A stretch of DNA of 64,000 nucleotides from Rhabdothermincola sediminis (GTDB taxonomy: Bacteria > Actinomycetota > Acidimicrobiia > Acidimicrobiales > Acidimicrobilacustridaceae). Positions 17,922 through 27,232 of the stretch are shown here, one piece after another; position 1 is the stretch's first letter, and the number at the start of each line of letters is the position of its first letter. Location: the NCBI RefSeq assembly GCF_014805525.1, contig NZ_JACFSZ010000017.1, forward strand, positions 20,114-84,113, written 5' to 3'. Under the pieces are notes generated by a model. It saw only the letters and a program-made list of their open reading frames with translations. It did not search any database and was not told the DNA's origin. The translations under genes were made by a program, and so were the position numbers.

Positions 17922-17938
17922 CAGCCGCCGAGGTGGGC

Positions 17939-19243
<1,305 letters not shown>

Positions 19244-19316
19244 GTCTGCAGCCTAAGTGACCCGGGCGCACCACCCGACCTCCGGACGACCGGCACGGGT
19301 GCGTGTGCCGGACCCG

Positions 19317-20216
19317 CTAGAAGTACCAGGGGAAGGGCGACCAGTCGGGGGGGCGCTTCTCCAGGAACGCGTCACGGCCTTCGGCGGCTTCCTCGGTCAT
19401 GTAGGCCAGCCGGGTCGCCTCCCCGGCGAAGACCTGCTGGCCGACGAGGCCGTCGTCGATCAGGTTGAACGCGAACTTCAGCATGCGCTGCGCGGTCGGG
19501 CTCTTGCCGTTCACCATCCGGCCCCACTCCAGTGCCACCCGCTCCAGGTCCTCGTGGGCCACGACCTCGTTGACCATCCCCATGGCGTGCGCCTGCTCCG
19601 CGGTGTACTCGCGTCCCAGGAAGAAGATCTCCCGGGCGAACTTCTGGCCGACCTGGCGGGCAAGGTAGGCGGAGCCGAACCCGCCGTCGAAGCTGGCCAC
19701 GTCGGCGTCGGTCTGCTTGAAGCGCGCGTGCTCGCGGCTCGCCAGGGTGAGATCGCACACCACGTGCAGGCTGTGGCCCCCTCCCGCGGCCCAGCCGGGG
19801 ACCACACAGATGACCACCTTCGGCATCATGCGGATGAGCCGCTGCACCTCGAGGATGTGGAGGCGGCCCGTGCGGGCGGGGTCGATGGTGTCGGCGGTCT
19901 CGCCCTCGGCGTACCGGTACCCGTCCCGGCCTCGGATGCGCTGGTCGCCTCCTGAGCAGAAGGCCCACACGCCGTCCCGCGGCGACGGCCCGTTGCCGGT
20001 GAGCAGTACGCACCCGACGTCGCTGGTCATGCGGGCGTGGTCGAGCGCCCGGTACAGCTCGTCGACCGTGCGAGGCCGGAAGGCGTTGCGGACCTCGGGC
20101 CGATCGAAGGCGATGCGCACCGTGCCGTGATCGACTGCCCGGTGGTAGGTGATGTCCGCGAACTCGAAGCCCTCGACGGGGCGCCACGCGGCGGGATCGA
20201 ACAGCTCGGAGACCAT
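19317..20216 (-). CDS. menB: 1,4-dihydroxy-2-naphthoyl-CoA synthase
   Basis: The 299-residue crotonase-fold enzyme cyclises o-succinylbenzoyl-CoA in menaquinone synthesis. MenB-specific features are FCSGGDQRIRG in the oxyanion-hole region, QKFAREIFFLGREYTAEQA, and the C-terminal GRDAFLEKRPPDWSPFPWY. Asp within the FKQTDADVASFDGGFG segment matches the MenB catalytic site. ATG 20216 is 8 nt after TAGGCT (20225-20230). The frame remains open for about 1.9 kb upstream, but that part is a shadow of the plus-strand thiolase and is excluded. No other men gene is in the window. Confidence 0.95.
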   Translation of the reverse strand: MVSELFDPAAWRPVEGFEFADITYHRAVDHGTVRIAFDRPEVRNAFRPRTVDELYRALDHARMTSDVGCVLLTGNGPSPRDGVWAFCSGGDQRIRGRDGYRYAEGETADTIDPARTGRLHILEVQRLIRMMPKVVICVVPGWAAGGGHSLHVVCDLTLASREHARFKQTDADVASFDGGFGSAYLARQVGQKFAREIFFLGREYTAEQAHAMGMVNEVVAHEDLERVALEWGRMVNGKSPTAQRMLKFAFNLIDDGLVGQQVFAGEATRLAYMTEEAAEGRDAFLEKRPPDWSPFPWYF

Positions 20217-20273
20217 CGGCTGGCAGCCTAGGGTGCAGCGGGGGGCCGACGAGCGAAGGAGGATGCCGCCGGC

Positions 20274-21794
20274 ATGGCACTCGATCCCCGCACACCGGTG
20301 CTGGTGGGCGCGGCCGCGCTCACCCAACGCGTTGATGACCCGTCCGCTGCTGCGGAAGCGATCGTGCTGATGGAGCAGGCACTCCTCGCCGCGGCCGACG
20401 ACGCCGGCTCCCGAGCGCTGCTGGATCGGATCGACGTGATCGCGGTACCCAACGGGACCTGGAGCTACCCCGACCCGGGGCGGCTCCTGGCAGAACGAGC
20501 AGGGGCATCCGCTCGGACCGTCCTGGCCGAGGTGGGGGTGCTCCAGCAGACGCTCATCACCCGGGCTGCGTCCGACATCGCCGCAGGACGGGTACGGGTG
20601 GTGGCGATCTGCGGGGGCGAGGCCAAGCACCGCTCGCTGCGGGCCGCGATCACCGGCGCCGAGGCACCCGAAACCAGCCAGCCACCTGGGACGGAACCGG
20701 ACGAGTTGCTCCTGCCGGACGGGGACATCCTCACCGCCACCGAGATCGAGCGGGAACTGGCCGTGCCGGCGCACCAGTACGCGCTGGTCGAGAGCGCGCT
20801 GCGAGCCGCCGCCCATCGCTCGCCCGCCCAGCACCGGGCCGCGCTCGGTGCGTTGTGGTCCCGGTTCGCGGCGGTGGCCGCGCGCAACCCCCTCGCCTGG
20901 AGCCACGACGCCCTCCCCCCGGAGGCCATCGTGACGCCCACCGCGACCAACCGCATGGTGGCCACGCCCTACACGAAGCTGCTCTGCTCGCAGTGGAACG
21001 TCGACCAGGCGGCCGCGCTCCTGCTGTGCTCGGTGGAGGTGGCTGGCGCGCTGGGCATCGAGCGCGACCGGTGGGTGTTCCCGCTGGTGGCCGCTGAGTC
21101 GAATCTCATGGTGCCGCTGCCGTGCCGGCGTTCGATCGGGCGGTGGCCGGCCTTCCGGGCCTGCGCCCGCGCCGCCTTCGAGGCCGCAGGCTGCGATATC
21201 GACGACGTGGCGCACCTCGACCTGTACAGCTGCTTCCCCGCCGCGGTGCAGGTCCAGGCGGCCGAGCTGGGGCTCAGCCTGGACGACCCCCGTGGCCTGA
21301 CGGTGACCGGCGGAATGACCTTCGCCGGCGGCCCGCTCAACAACTACGTATTGCAGGCGATGGTGGCGATGGCACAGCGGTTGCGCGCCGATCCCCGATC
21401 TCGGGGAGCGGTCACCTCGGTGAGTGGCATGCTCACCAAGCCGGGCATCGGTCTGTGGTCGTCCGAGGCACCCCGGGGTCCCTTCCAGGCCCGGGACGTC
21501 ACCGCCGAAGCGGCGGCGGCCACCGAGGTCCTGCCACTCGATCCGGACCTGACCGGCGACGGGGTGATCCTCGCCTGCACCGTGATCCACGACCGGGGCG
21601 AGCCAGGCCGGGCCGTGGCCGTGGTCGAAGCCGGTGGGGCCCGCTCGGTCGTGGTGTCGAGCGACCGCGACGTCGCGGCTCGGCTCGCGGACCGCGAGTG
21701 CTGCGGTGTGGTGGCCCGGCTCGACGCGCCCGGCCAGCTCTCCATGATCGCCGGCGAGGACGGCGATCACACGCGCTCCGAGACCACACCGTAG
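20274..21794 (+). CDS. Thiolase-superfamily protein (acetyl-CoA acetyltransferase-like)
   Basis: A 506-residue member of the thiolase superfamily, of the long SCP2/FadA-like actinobacterial type. Seen: RTPVLVGAAALTQR at the N-terminus, a conserved VTPTATNRMVATPYTKL block, DLYSCFPAAVQVQAAELGL, and GGMTFAGGPLNNYVLQAM. The classic N-terminal nucleophilic Cys motif of degradative thiolases is not evident, so it may be a lipid-transfer or retro-Claisen/aldolase relative. ATG 20274 has a strong GAAGGAGG upstream. Divergent from menB; followed at 46 bp by a CoA-transferase on the same strand, a likely operon. Confidence 0.85.
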   Translation: MALDPRTPVLVGAAALTQRVDDPSAAAEAIVLMEQALLAAADDAGSRALLDRIDVIAVPNGTWSYPDPGRLLAERAGASARTVLAEVGVLQQTLITRAASDIAAGRVRVVAICGGEAKHRSLRAAITGAEAPETSQPPGTEPDELLLPDGDILTATEIERELAVPAHQYALVESALRAAAHRSPAQHRAALGALWSRFAAVAARNPLAWSHDALPPEAIVTPTATNRMVATPYTKLLCSQWNVDQAAALLLCSVEVAGALGIERDRWVFPLVAAESNLMVPLPCRRSIGRWPAFRACARAAFEAAGCDIDDVAHLDLYSCFPAAVQVQAAELGLSLDDPRGLTVTGGMTFAGGPLNNYVLQAMVAMAQRLRADPRSRGAVTSVSGMLTKPGIGLWSSEAPRGPFQARDVTAEAAAATEVLPLDPDLTGDGVILACTVIHDRGEPGRAVAVVEAGGARSVVVSSDRDVAARLADRECCGVVARLDAPGQLSMIAGEDGDHTRSETTP

Positions 21795-21840
21795 GCTCGC
21801 GACCGCCGTCGCAGCGGTTGACGAGACCAGGGGGGAACCG

Positions 21841-23052
21841 ATGACGCGCGTGCTCGAGGGCATCCGGGTGGTGGAGGTCGACAACTGGGGCTTCGCCCCC
21901 TCGGCGGGGACGGTGCTCGCCGACTGGGGCGCGGACGTGGTCAAGGTGGAGGATCCGAGGCGAGGCGACCCCCTGCGGGGGATCTTCGGCGCGGTGAGCT
22001 TCGCCGAGGGGGCGATGGTCAACTTCCTCCACGAGCAGTGGAACCGCAACAAGCGCTCCGTCGGCATCGACCTGGCGACCGCGGAGGGGCGGGCGCTGCT
22101 CGACGACCTGGTGCGTTCCAGCGACGTGTTCCTGACCAACTACCTGCCGCCGCTTCGGCGCAAGTTCCGCCTCGAGCCCGCGGATCTGCGAGCCGTCAAC
22201 CCGAGCCTGGTGTACGCGCTGGCCACCGGGCAGGGCAGCAAGGGCCCTGACGCCGAGCGTCCCAGCTACGACTACGTGTCGGCCTGGGCCCGGGCCGGGG
22301 TGGGTGATCGGCTCACCCCGGAGGGCGGCCCGCTCACCGGCCAGCGAGCCGGATTCATCGACACCACGGCGGGCAACTTCCTCGCCGGGGCCGTCGCAGC
22401 CGCGCTGGTCCGCAAGGAACGAACCGGTGAAGGGGTCGACGTGGAGGTGTCCCTGCTGGCCTCGGGCGCCTGGATGATCGGCCCGGACATCGCCAACTTC
22501 CTGACCAACGGCTTCGAGTTGCCCCGCAGCGGGCCGGACGGGCGCGGCGCCGGCCCACTCATGACCTGGTACGAGTGCCAGGACGGCAAGCGGCTGGTCT
22601 TCACCATGATGAACCCCGAGGCGTACTGGCCCGCGGTGTGCCGGGCACTGGAGGTCGACCTGCTCAGCGACCCGCGGTTCGACACACCGGAGAAGCGCGC
22701 CGCCGCCAACGAGGAGCTGCACGACCTGCTCCGGTCGATCATCGCCACCCGGCCACGGGCGGAGTGGGCCGAGCACCTCGACGCCGAGGACATCGTGTGG
22801 GCTCCGGTGCAACCGCCGTCGGAGTACGTCGATGATGTCCAGGTCCGGGCCAACGGGTACCTCGTGGAGGTGGAGCACCCTGTTCGGGGCACCACCCGAC
22901 TGGTGGCCAGCCCGGCGCAGTTCGACGGGCAGCCGATCGAGGGACGCTGGGCCGCGCCGGAGATCGGCCAGCACACCGACGAGGTCCTCGCCGGGATCGG
23001 GGTGAGTGCCGACCGCCTCGAGGACCTGCGCGCCCGCGGGGTGGTCGCCTGA
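21841..23052 (+). CDS. CaiB/BaiF family (class III) CoA-transferase
   Basis: A 403-residue member of the family that includes CaiB, formyl-CoA transferase and alpha-methylacyl-CoA racemase. N-terminal LEGIRVVEVDNWGFAPSAGTVLADWGADVVKVEDP is characteristic in its spacing, and NRNKRSVGIDL and GFIDTTAGNFLAGAVAAAL match conserved segments, the latter with a candidate catalytic Asp. ATG 21841 follows a GGGGGGAA ribosome-binding sequence. It is probably cotranscribed with the thiolase-like gene and could activate or epimerise its substrate. Which reaction it does cannot be told. Confidence 0.9.
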   Translation: MTRVLEGIRVVEVDNWGFAPSAGTVLADWGADVVKVEDPRRGDPLRGIFGAVSFAEGAMVNFLHEQWNRNKRSVGIDLATAEGRALLDDLVRSSDVFLTNYLPPLRRKFRLEPADLRAVNPSLVYALATGQGSKGPDAERPSYDYVSAWARAGVGDRLTPEGGPLTGQRAGFIDTTAGNFLAGAVAAALVRKERTGEGVDVEVSLLASGAWMIGPDIANFLTNGFELPRSGPDGRGAGPLMTWYECQDGKRLVFTMMNPEAYWPAVCRALEVDLLSDPRFDTPEKRAAANEELHDLLRSIIATRPRAEWAEHLDAEDIVWAPVQPPSEYVDDVQVRANGYLVEVEHPVRGTTRLVASPAQFDGQPIEGRWAAPEIGQHTDEVLAGIGVSADRLEDLRARGVVA

Positions 23053-23065
23053 GACCGGCAAGCCT

Positions 23066-23902
23066 TCACGCCACCCGGTCGTGGCGCTCCCAGGCCAGCG
23101 CGAGCACGGCAGCCGCCTGGTGCATGGCATGGAGCTCGTTCGGGGTGGGCCGGCCAGTGGACGTCCGCCACAGCACCAGTGCTCCACGAGCCGGCAGCTC
23201 CCCGCTCGAGACGGGCTCCACCCACACGGTGGCGCAGCCCGCAGCGCGGGCCGCCTCGGACACCGCTGCAGGCACCTCACCGAGGTCGGCGGCGAGCTGA
23301 CGCATACCCGTGCGCACCGCCTGCTCCCAGGGACCCTCCCCGCTCATGTCGGGCAGGTCGTCGTCGGTGCCCGCGACCAGGCGCATGCCCGACGGCCCGG
23401 CCGCGAGCAGCGCAGCCCGGGCCACCGTCGGGTGACCTTGCATGGCCCGCACCACCCGGGCCGCGACCGTGGCGAACGGGGCGTCGCCCACCAGCGCGGT
23501 GATCGCTTCGCTCAACCCCATTGCCGCGGTCTCCGGGGTCAGGAGGCACACGATGCCCCGGACCACGGGATCGTCGAGCTGGTTGATCGCCCACAGGTCG
23601 GCCGCCCGGGACTGGCCTCCGGCCGTGACGAACGAGACCCGCAGCGGACCGAGGACGACGTGGCCGAAGTCGCCCGCCATCGCCACAGCCGCTGCATAGG
23701 CCCACGCGGTGCCCTCGTCCACGAACGAGAGCACGGACTCACCGACGAGCTCCGAGCGGTCCCGCTCGACGAGCGCCGCCGCCGGCTCGCTGACGAAGCG
23801 CACGGTCCCCCCGGCGTCGATCACGAACGCCGCGGCCGGGAGCGTGTCGATCAGCCGCTGCACGAGCTCCGGGTCGCCTCGGGGGGCTGGCGCCTCGGTC
23901 AC
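23066..23902 (-). CDS. PAS-GAF sensor protein without an output domain
   Basis: A 278-residue soluble protein. Residues 10-130 look like a PAS domain (LPAAAFVIDAGGTVRFVSEPAA), and 140-275 like a GAF domain (VARAALLAAGPSGMRLVAGTDD). It has no kinase, GGDEF, HTH or phosphatase domain, so it is either a single-domain partner or the sensory half of a lost fusion; the same PAS start occurs in the cyclase at 6013. GTG 23902 is chosen because TACGCT lies 6 nt upstream (23909-23914); the next in-frame GTG, at 23920, overlaps that promoter. Confidence 0.7.
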   Translation of the reverse strand: MTEAPAPRGDPELVQRLIDTLPAAAFVIDAGGTVRFVSEPAAALVERDRSELVGESVLSFVDEGTAWAYAAAVAMAGDFGHVVLGPLRVSFVTAGGQSRAADLWAINQLDDPVVRGIVCLLTPETAAMGLSEAITALVGDAPFATVAARVVRAMQGHPTVARAALLAAGPSGMRLVAGTDDDLPDMSGEGPWEQAVRTGMRQLAADLGEVPAAVSEAARAAGCATVWVEPVSSGELPARGALVLWRTSTGRPTPNELHAMHQAAAVLALAWERHDRVA

Positions 23903-23929
23903 CCCTGGAGCGTAGGTCACCCCACGCGC

Positions 23930-23977
23930 TCGTGGTCGTGGATCCCGGGCCCGGAGACCCACGATCCACGACCACGA
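23930..23977. terminator. Long perfect hairpin, probable transcription terminator
   Basis: Arms of 15 bp (TCGTGGTCGTGGATC at 23930-23944 and its exact complement at 23963-23977) enclose an 18 nt loop that contains CCGGGCCCGG. It lies between the stop of the secreted-protein gene (24002) and the promoter of the PAS-GAF gene (23902), both minus strand, where it would separate the two transcripts. No T-run follows on either strand. It could instead be a protein-binding site. Confidence 0.6.
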
Positions 23978-24001
23978 TGCACAGAGCGAGCGAGCTGGAG
24001 G

Positions 24002-24682
24002 TCAGCGTGGGCCCCGGCCGAGCCCCCGACCGAAGCCGCCAGGCCCGTGACCACCGAGCCCGAACGGTGGAGGGTCACCATTGCGCAGAGCCTCGAGCAT
24101 CCGATCAGCCTGCTCCTGGGTGATCTCGCCACTCGCCACCTTCTCGGCGATCCCGGCTTCGGCCACCGCCTGCCGGGCGGCTTTCAGGTCGTCGACCGAG
24201 ATACCGAGCTGCTCGGCGAGCTTCTGGTCGAACAGCGCCTTGCGCTGCTCGAACTGCTGGCGGAGCGCGTCACGCTCCTCCTGGGTGGGGGGCCGAGCCT
24301 CGGGGCGCTCCGGTTCACCCATCTCCGCCACGACCGCCTCGTGGGCTGCGTCCCGTGCGGACCGGAGCTGATCGACCGAGATGCCGAGCTGGTTCGCCAA
24401 GGCCTGATCGAACCGGTCCCGGTGCTCACCCCGATGGCCCCGCGCGCAACCCTCCGGAGCGGTGCCGTCGGGAGCGGCGTCCGGAGCGGGGACCTCCGTG
24501 GACGGGCTCTCCGTCGAGGGGGTCTCCACCGACGGGGCCGTGGTCGAGGGGGCCTCCGTGGTCGGGACCTCCGTCGATGTGCTCGATGTCGTGCCGTCCT
24601 GGGCGAACGCGACGGCACCGGTCACCGCGAGGCCGCCGACCAGTGCGGTACTGACCAGCAGGCTTCGGACCGTGCTGTTCAT
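24002..24682 (-). CDS. Secreted Ser/Thr/Pro-rich protein with tandem LGIS-helical repeats
   Basis: A 226-residue exported protein. Residues 1-27 form a signal peptide (charged start, hydrophobic core, AFA cleavage site). Residues 29-75 are a Ser/Thr/Pro/Glu stalk with repeats of the PSTE type. After an EHRDRF segment come two related helical units, each with a QLGISVDxL core (residues about 95-125 and 155-200), joined by a Gln/Glu/Arg-rich coiled-coil-like stretch. The end is Gly-rich. ATG 24682 has a textbook AAGGAGGT. It is divergent from a two-component system with shared repeats between them, so it may be its target or an envelope accessory. No enzyme motif is seen; I do not recognise a named family. 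Confidence 0.8.
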   Translation of the reverse strand: MNSTVRSLLVSTALVGGLAVTGAVAFAQDGTTSSTSTEVPTTEAPSTTAPSVETPSTESPSTEVPAPDAAPDGTAPEGCARGHRGEHRDRFDQALANQLGISVDQLRSARDAAHEAVVAEMGEPERPEARPPTQEERDALRQQFEQRKALFDQKLAEQLGISVDDLKAARQAVAEAGIAEKVASGEITQEQADRMLEALRNGDPPPFGLGGHGPGGFGRGLGRGPR

Positions 24683-24697
24683 CGATACCTCCTTGTC

Positions 24698-24720
24698 CGA
24701 AGCGTGGCTCTCACGCTTCG
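24698..24720 (-). promoter_or_regulatory. Hairpin in the 5' leader of the secreted-protein gene
   Basis: CGAAGCGTG and CACGCTTCG (9 bp arms, 5 nt loop) lie 3 nt upstream of the AAGGAGGT ribosome-binding site (24687-24694). It could modulate ribosome access or stabilise the mRNA. An operator for a dimeric regulator is the alternative. Confidence 0.4.
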
Positions 24721-24764
24721 AAGCCCATCGTGGCGAGCTGACCTCAGATCTCCTTGAACGTCAA

Positions 24765-24782
24765 CTAAGAAGCTCCTAAGAA
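24765..24782. promoter_or_regulatory. Direct repeat CTAAGAA x2, candidate response-regulator site
   Basis: CTAAGAA occurs at 24765-24771 and 24776-24782, an 11 bp period that places both copies on one helix face. Tandem sites with this spacing are the usual target of OmpR/PhoB-type regulators, and such a regulator is encoded 36 bp downstream. The site lies between the divergent secreted-protein and regulator genes. Confidence 0.55.
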
Positions 24783-24817
24783 CCCGGGAGAGCCGCCAGG
24801 ACGCTCAATACAGTCAC

Positions 24818-25504
24818 ATGGGCATGCCTCGGATCCTGGTGGTCGAAGACGATCCACACCTCCGGCAAGCGCTGCGACGCGCCCTCGACCTGGACGGCTA
24901 CGACGTCGAGGAGGCGAGCGACGGGCTGGCCGGCCTCGAAGGCATCGAAGGCGCCCAATGGGACGCTGTCGTCCTCGACATGATGATGCCGTACCTGAGC
25001 GGCCTCGACGTCTGCCGCCGCCTGCGGGAACGGGGCAACCGCACACCGATCCTCATGCTCACAGCGCGCCACGAGACCGCCGATCGGGTCGCGGGTCTCG
25101 ATGCCGGCGCGGACGACTACCTGGTGAAGCCGTTCGCGCTCGACGAGCTCCTGGCTCGCCTGCGAGCCCTCATCCGCCGCGCCTCACCGACGAACGACGG
25201 GGTGATCGAGGCGGGCGACCTGCGCATCGATCGGCGGTCCCGGCGGGTGATGCGCGGCGAGCGGGAGCTGGTCCTCACCAAGACCGAGTTCGAGCTGCTG
25301 TCGCTGCTGGCCGAGCACGCGGGCCAAGTCCTGACTCGCGACCTCATCTTCGAGCGGATCTGGGGATACGCCTTCGAGACCAGTTCCAACTCGCTCGACG
25401 TGTACATCGGGTACCTACGACGCAAGACCGAGCAGTACGGGGATCCGCGACTGATCCACACCGTGCGAGGCGTGGGCTACGTCCTGAGAGCGGGCGACGA
25501 ATGA
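24818..25504 (+). CDS. OmpR/PhoB-family response regulator (MprA-like)
   Basis: A 228-residue two-domain regulator. The receiver has the acidic pair in VVEDD, the phospho-acceptor in VVLDMMMPY (Asp54), the Thr of MLTAR and Lys in YLVKPF. The C-terminal winged helix ends HTVRGVGYVLR. TACAGT (24809-24814) lies just before the two in-frame ATGs (24818, 24824); the second gives the commoner MPRILVVEDD start. Its stop overlaps the kinase start (ATGA). Similarity of the pair to MprAB/TcrXY suggests an envelope-stress or ion signal; that is inference. Confidence 0.95.
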   Translation: MGMPRILVVEDDPHLRQALRRALDLDGYDVEEASDGLAGLEGIEGAQWDAVVLDMMMPYLSGLDVCRRLRERGNRTPILMLTARHETADRVAGLDAGADDYLVKPFALDELLARLRALIRRASPTNDGVIEAGDLRIDRRSRRVMRGERELVLTKTEFELLSLLAEHAGQVLTRDLIFERIWGYAFETSSNSLDVYIGYLRRKTEQYGDPRLIHTVRGVGYVLRAGDE

Positions 25505-26841
25505 CCTTCCGTCGGCGCATCGCCCTGCTCGCCGGCCTGTCGTTCGTGGCCGCGGTCATCGCCTGCTCCGTCGTGGGCTACCTCACCGTGCGCCGGCAGA
25601 TGGTGGCGCAGATCGACAGTGACCTCCTCCGGCGTGCGACCGACGAGCCGCTTGCCCTGCCGGAGCTGGCCGGGGCCAGCGAGGCCCGGCGCCCCGGTCT
25701 GGCCCTCCGTGCGCGCCGAGGGCAGCCCCTGCCCACCGACGTGCTCTTCCAGGTGGTGCGCGCCGACGGGACCATCACCACGCCACCAACGCAGACCGAC
25801 GAGCTCCCGGTGGACGCGGCCGACGAGGCCATCGCCACCCGCCCGGACGGCACCACCCGGCTGCGTACCGTCTCGATCGACGGCGAGCGCTACCGGATGG
25901 TGACGGCATCCACCGGCAGGCAGGTCGCGGTGCAGATCGCCCGCCCGCTCCACGAGGTGGAAGCCACCCTCTCACGGTTCGCGCTGGCGCTGGTGGCGGT
26001 GTCGATCTCCGGGACGGTCCTCGCCGCGGCGGTCGGTTGGTGGGTGGCGCGCCGCTCCGCGCGGCCGGTCGAGCAGTTGACCCGCGCGGCCGAGCACGTG
26101 GCCGACACGCTCGAGTTCGACGTTCCGCTGGCTGCCACCCACGACGACGAGATCGGTCAGCTGACCGCGAGCATCTCGCACATGTTGGCCGCGTTGAAGC
26201 TCTCCCGCGAGCAGCAGCAACGGTTGGTAGTCGATGCCAGCCACGAGCTGCGAACCCCGCTCACCAGCATCCGCACGAACGTCGACCTGCTCAGGCGCAG
26301 CGACCTCGACGACGCCACCCGAGCCGAGATCGTCTCCGACATCCGGACCGAGGTGGAAGAGCTCACCGAGCTCACCGCCGAGCTCGTGCAGCTCGCCACC
26401 GACACCCGCCAGGTCGAGCAGGAGGTCGAAGTGGACATGGGAGCCCTCGCCCAGCGGGTGGCCGAGCGGGCCAGCAAGCGAACCGGCCAGGTGGTGACCG
26501 TGAGCGGGCCGGGCTGGCTGGCCTGGGGGCGCCCCACCATGCTGGAGCGAGCGGTGCAGAACCTGGTCGACAATGCCTGCAAGTGGAACCCGCGAGGCAC
26601 GCCCATCGAGATCGTGGTCACGCAGGGCTCCCTGTCGGTTCGCGACCACGGCCCTGGCATCCCCCCTGCCGAGCGGGAGCGGATCTTCGAGCGGTTCTAT
26701 CGCACCGACGCCGCGAGGGCGATGCCTGGTTCCGGCCTGGGCCTGGCGATCGTGCGGCAGGTGATCGAGGCCCACGACGGCACCATCAGCGTCGACGACA
26801 CCGTTCCGGGCCCGGGCGCGGTGTTCACGATCCGATTCTGA
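25501..26841 (+). CDS. Sensor histidine kinase (MprB-like)
   Basis: A 446-residue membrane kinase. Transmembrane segments at about 8-28 and 160-182 bracket an extracytoplasmic sensor of about 130 residues; a HAMP linker follows (ARRSARPVEQLTRAAEHV). The phospho-acceptor His248 is in SHELRTPLTS, and the ATPase domain has NLVDNACKW (N box), DHGPGIP (G1), FERFYR (F box) and GSGLGLAIV (G2). All catalytic boxes are intact. Overlapping ATGA with the regulator gene shows coupled translation and a cognate pair. Confidence 0.95.
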   Translation: MTFRRRIALLAGLSFVAAVIACSVVGYLTVRRQMVAQIDSDLLRRATDEPLALPELAGASEARRPGLALRARRGQPLPTDVLFQVVRADGTITTPPTQTDELPVDAADEAIATRPDGTTRLRTVSIDGERYRMVTASTGRQVAVQIARPLHEVEATLSRFALALVAVSISGTVLAAAVGWWVARRSARPVEQLTRAAEHVADTLEFDVPLAATHDDEIGQLTASISHMLAALKLSREQQQRLVVDASHELRTPLTSIRTNVDLLRRSDLDDATRAEIVSDIRTEVEELTELTAELVQLATDTRQVEQEVEVDMGALAQRVAERASKRTGQVVTVSGPGWLAWGRPTMLERAVQNLVDNACKWNPRGTPIEIVVTQGSLSVRDHGPGIPPAERERIFERFYRTDAARAMPGSGLGLAIVRQVIEAHDGTISVDDTVPGPGAVFTIRF

Positions 26842-27232
26842 GCAGGAGCACGGGCCAGTGGTGAGCACGGTCCACGTACCTGGGAGGTGACGGCCGCCTA
26901 CGGAACGGCCTGAAGGGGCGACCCACCGATCACTGCTCCGTGCGGGCACCCGAGGCCCCTGTACCAGCCCCGCCGACGAGCGCCGGGGCGCCGGCCGAAA
27001 GAAGGGGAAGGGGATGGGCCGGCACCCCGACGAGAATCCCGTGCGCTGACACGAGACGGATCCTGCCTCTGCATTTCACGGCACGCTCTCGTCACCCCCT
27101 AGGGCCGAAGGTCCCGTGAGCCTCGTCCGAACGGCTCCCTTCGCTCGTCCGTCGCCGCCCACCATGCCGGGTTGCCCGCCATGCCCCCGTGTGGCCAGGT
27201 AGCGTGCCTGTCCCGGAGCTTGAGGGGAGTGG
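26842..27232. other. 391 bp intergenic region without a gene
   Basis: No credible coding frame was found on either strand. It contains short GC-rich inverted repeats (for example GCCCCG/CGGGGC around 26968), a GGGCC-gaa-GGTCCC stem near 27101, and a TAGCGT -10-like hexamer (27200-27205) about 27 nt before the ATG of the PLC-fusion gene. The length leaves room for a leader RNA or small RNA, but I recognised no riboswitch consensus. Confidence 0.5.

Noticed and set aside
20217..22139. Upstream in-frame extension of menB by about 640 codons
   Set aside because: The extension lies over the plus-strand thiolase-like gene, has shadow composition, and the MenB family starts at 20216 with its own -10.
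26842..27232. Riboswitch (cyclic-di-GMP, cobalamin, c-di-AMP)
   Set aside because: I compared the conserved cores from memory and none is present; stems here are short and generic for GC-rich DNA.
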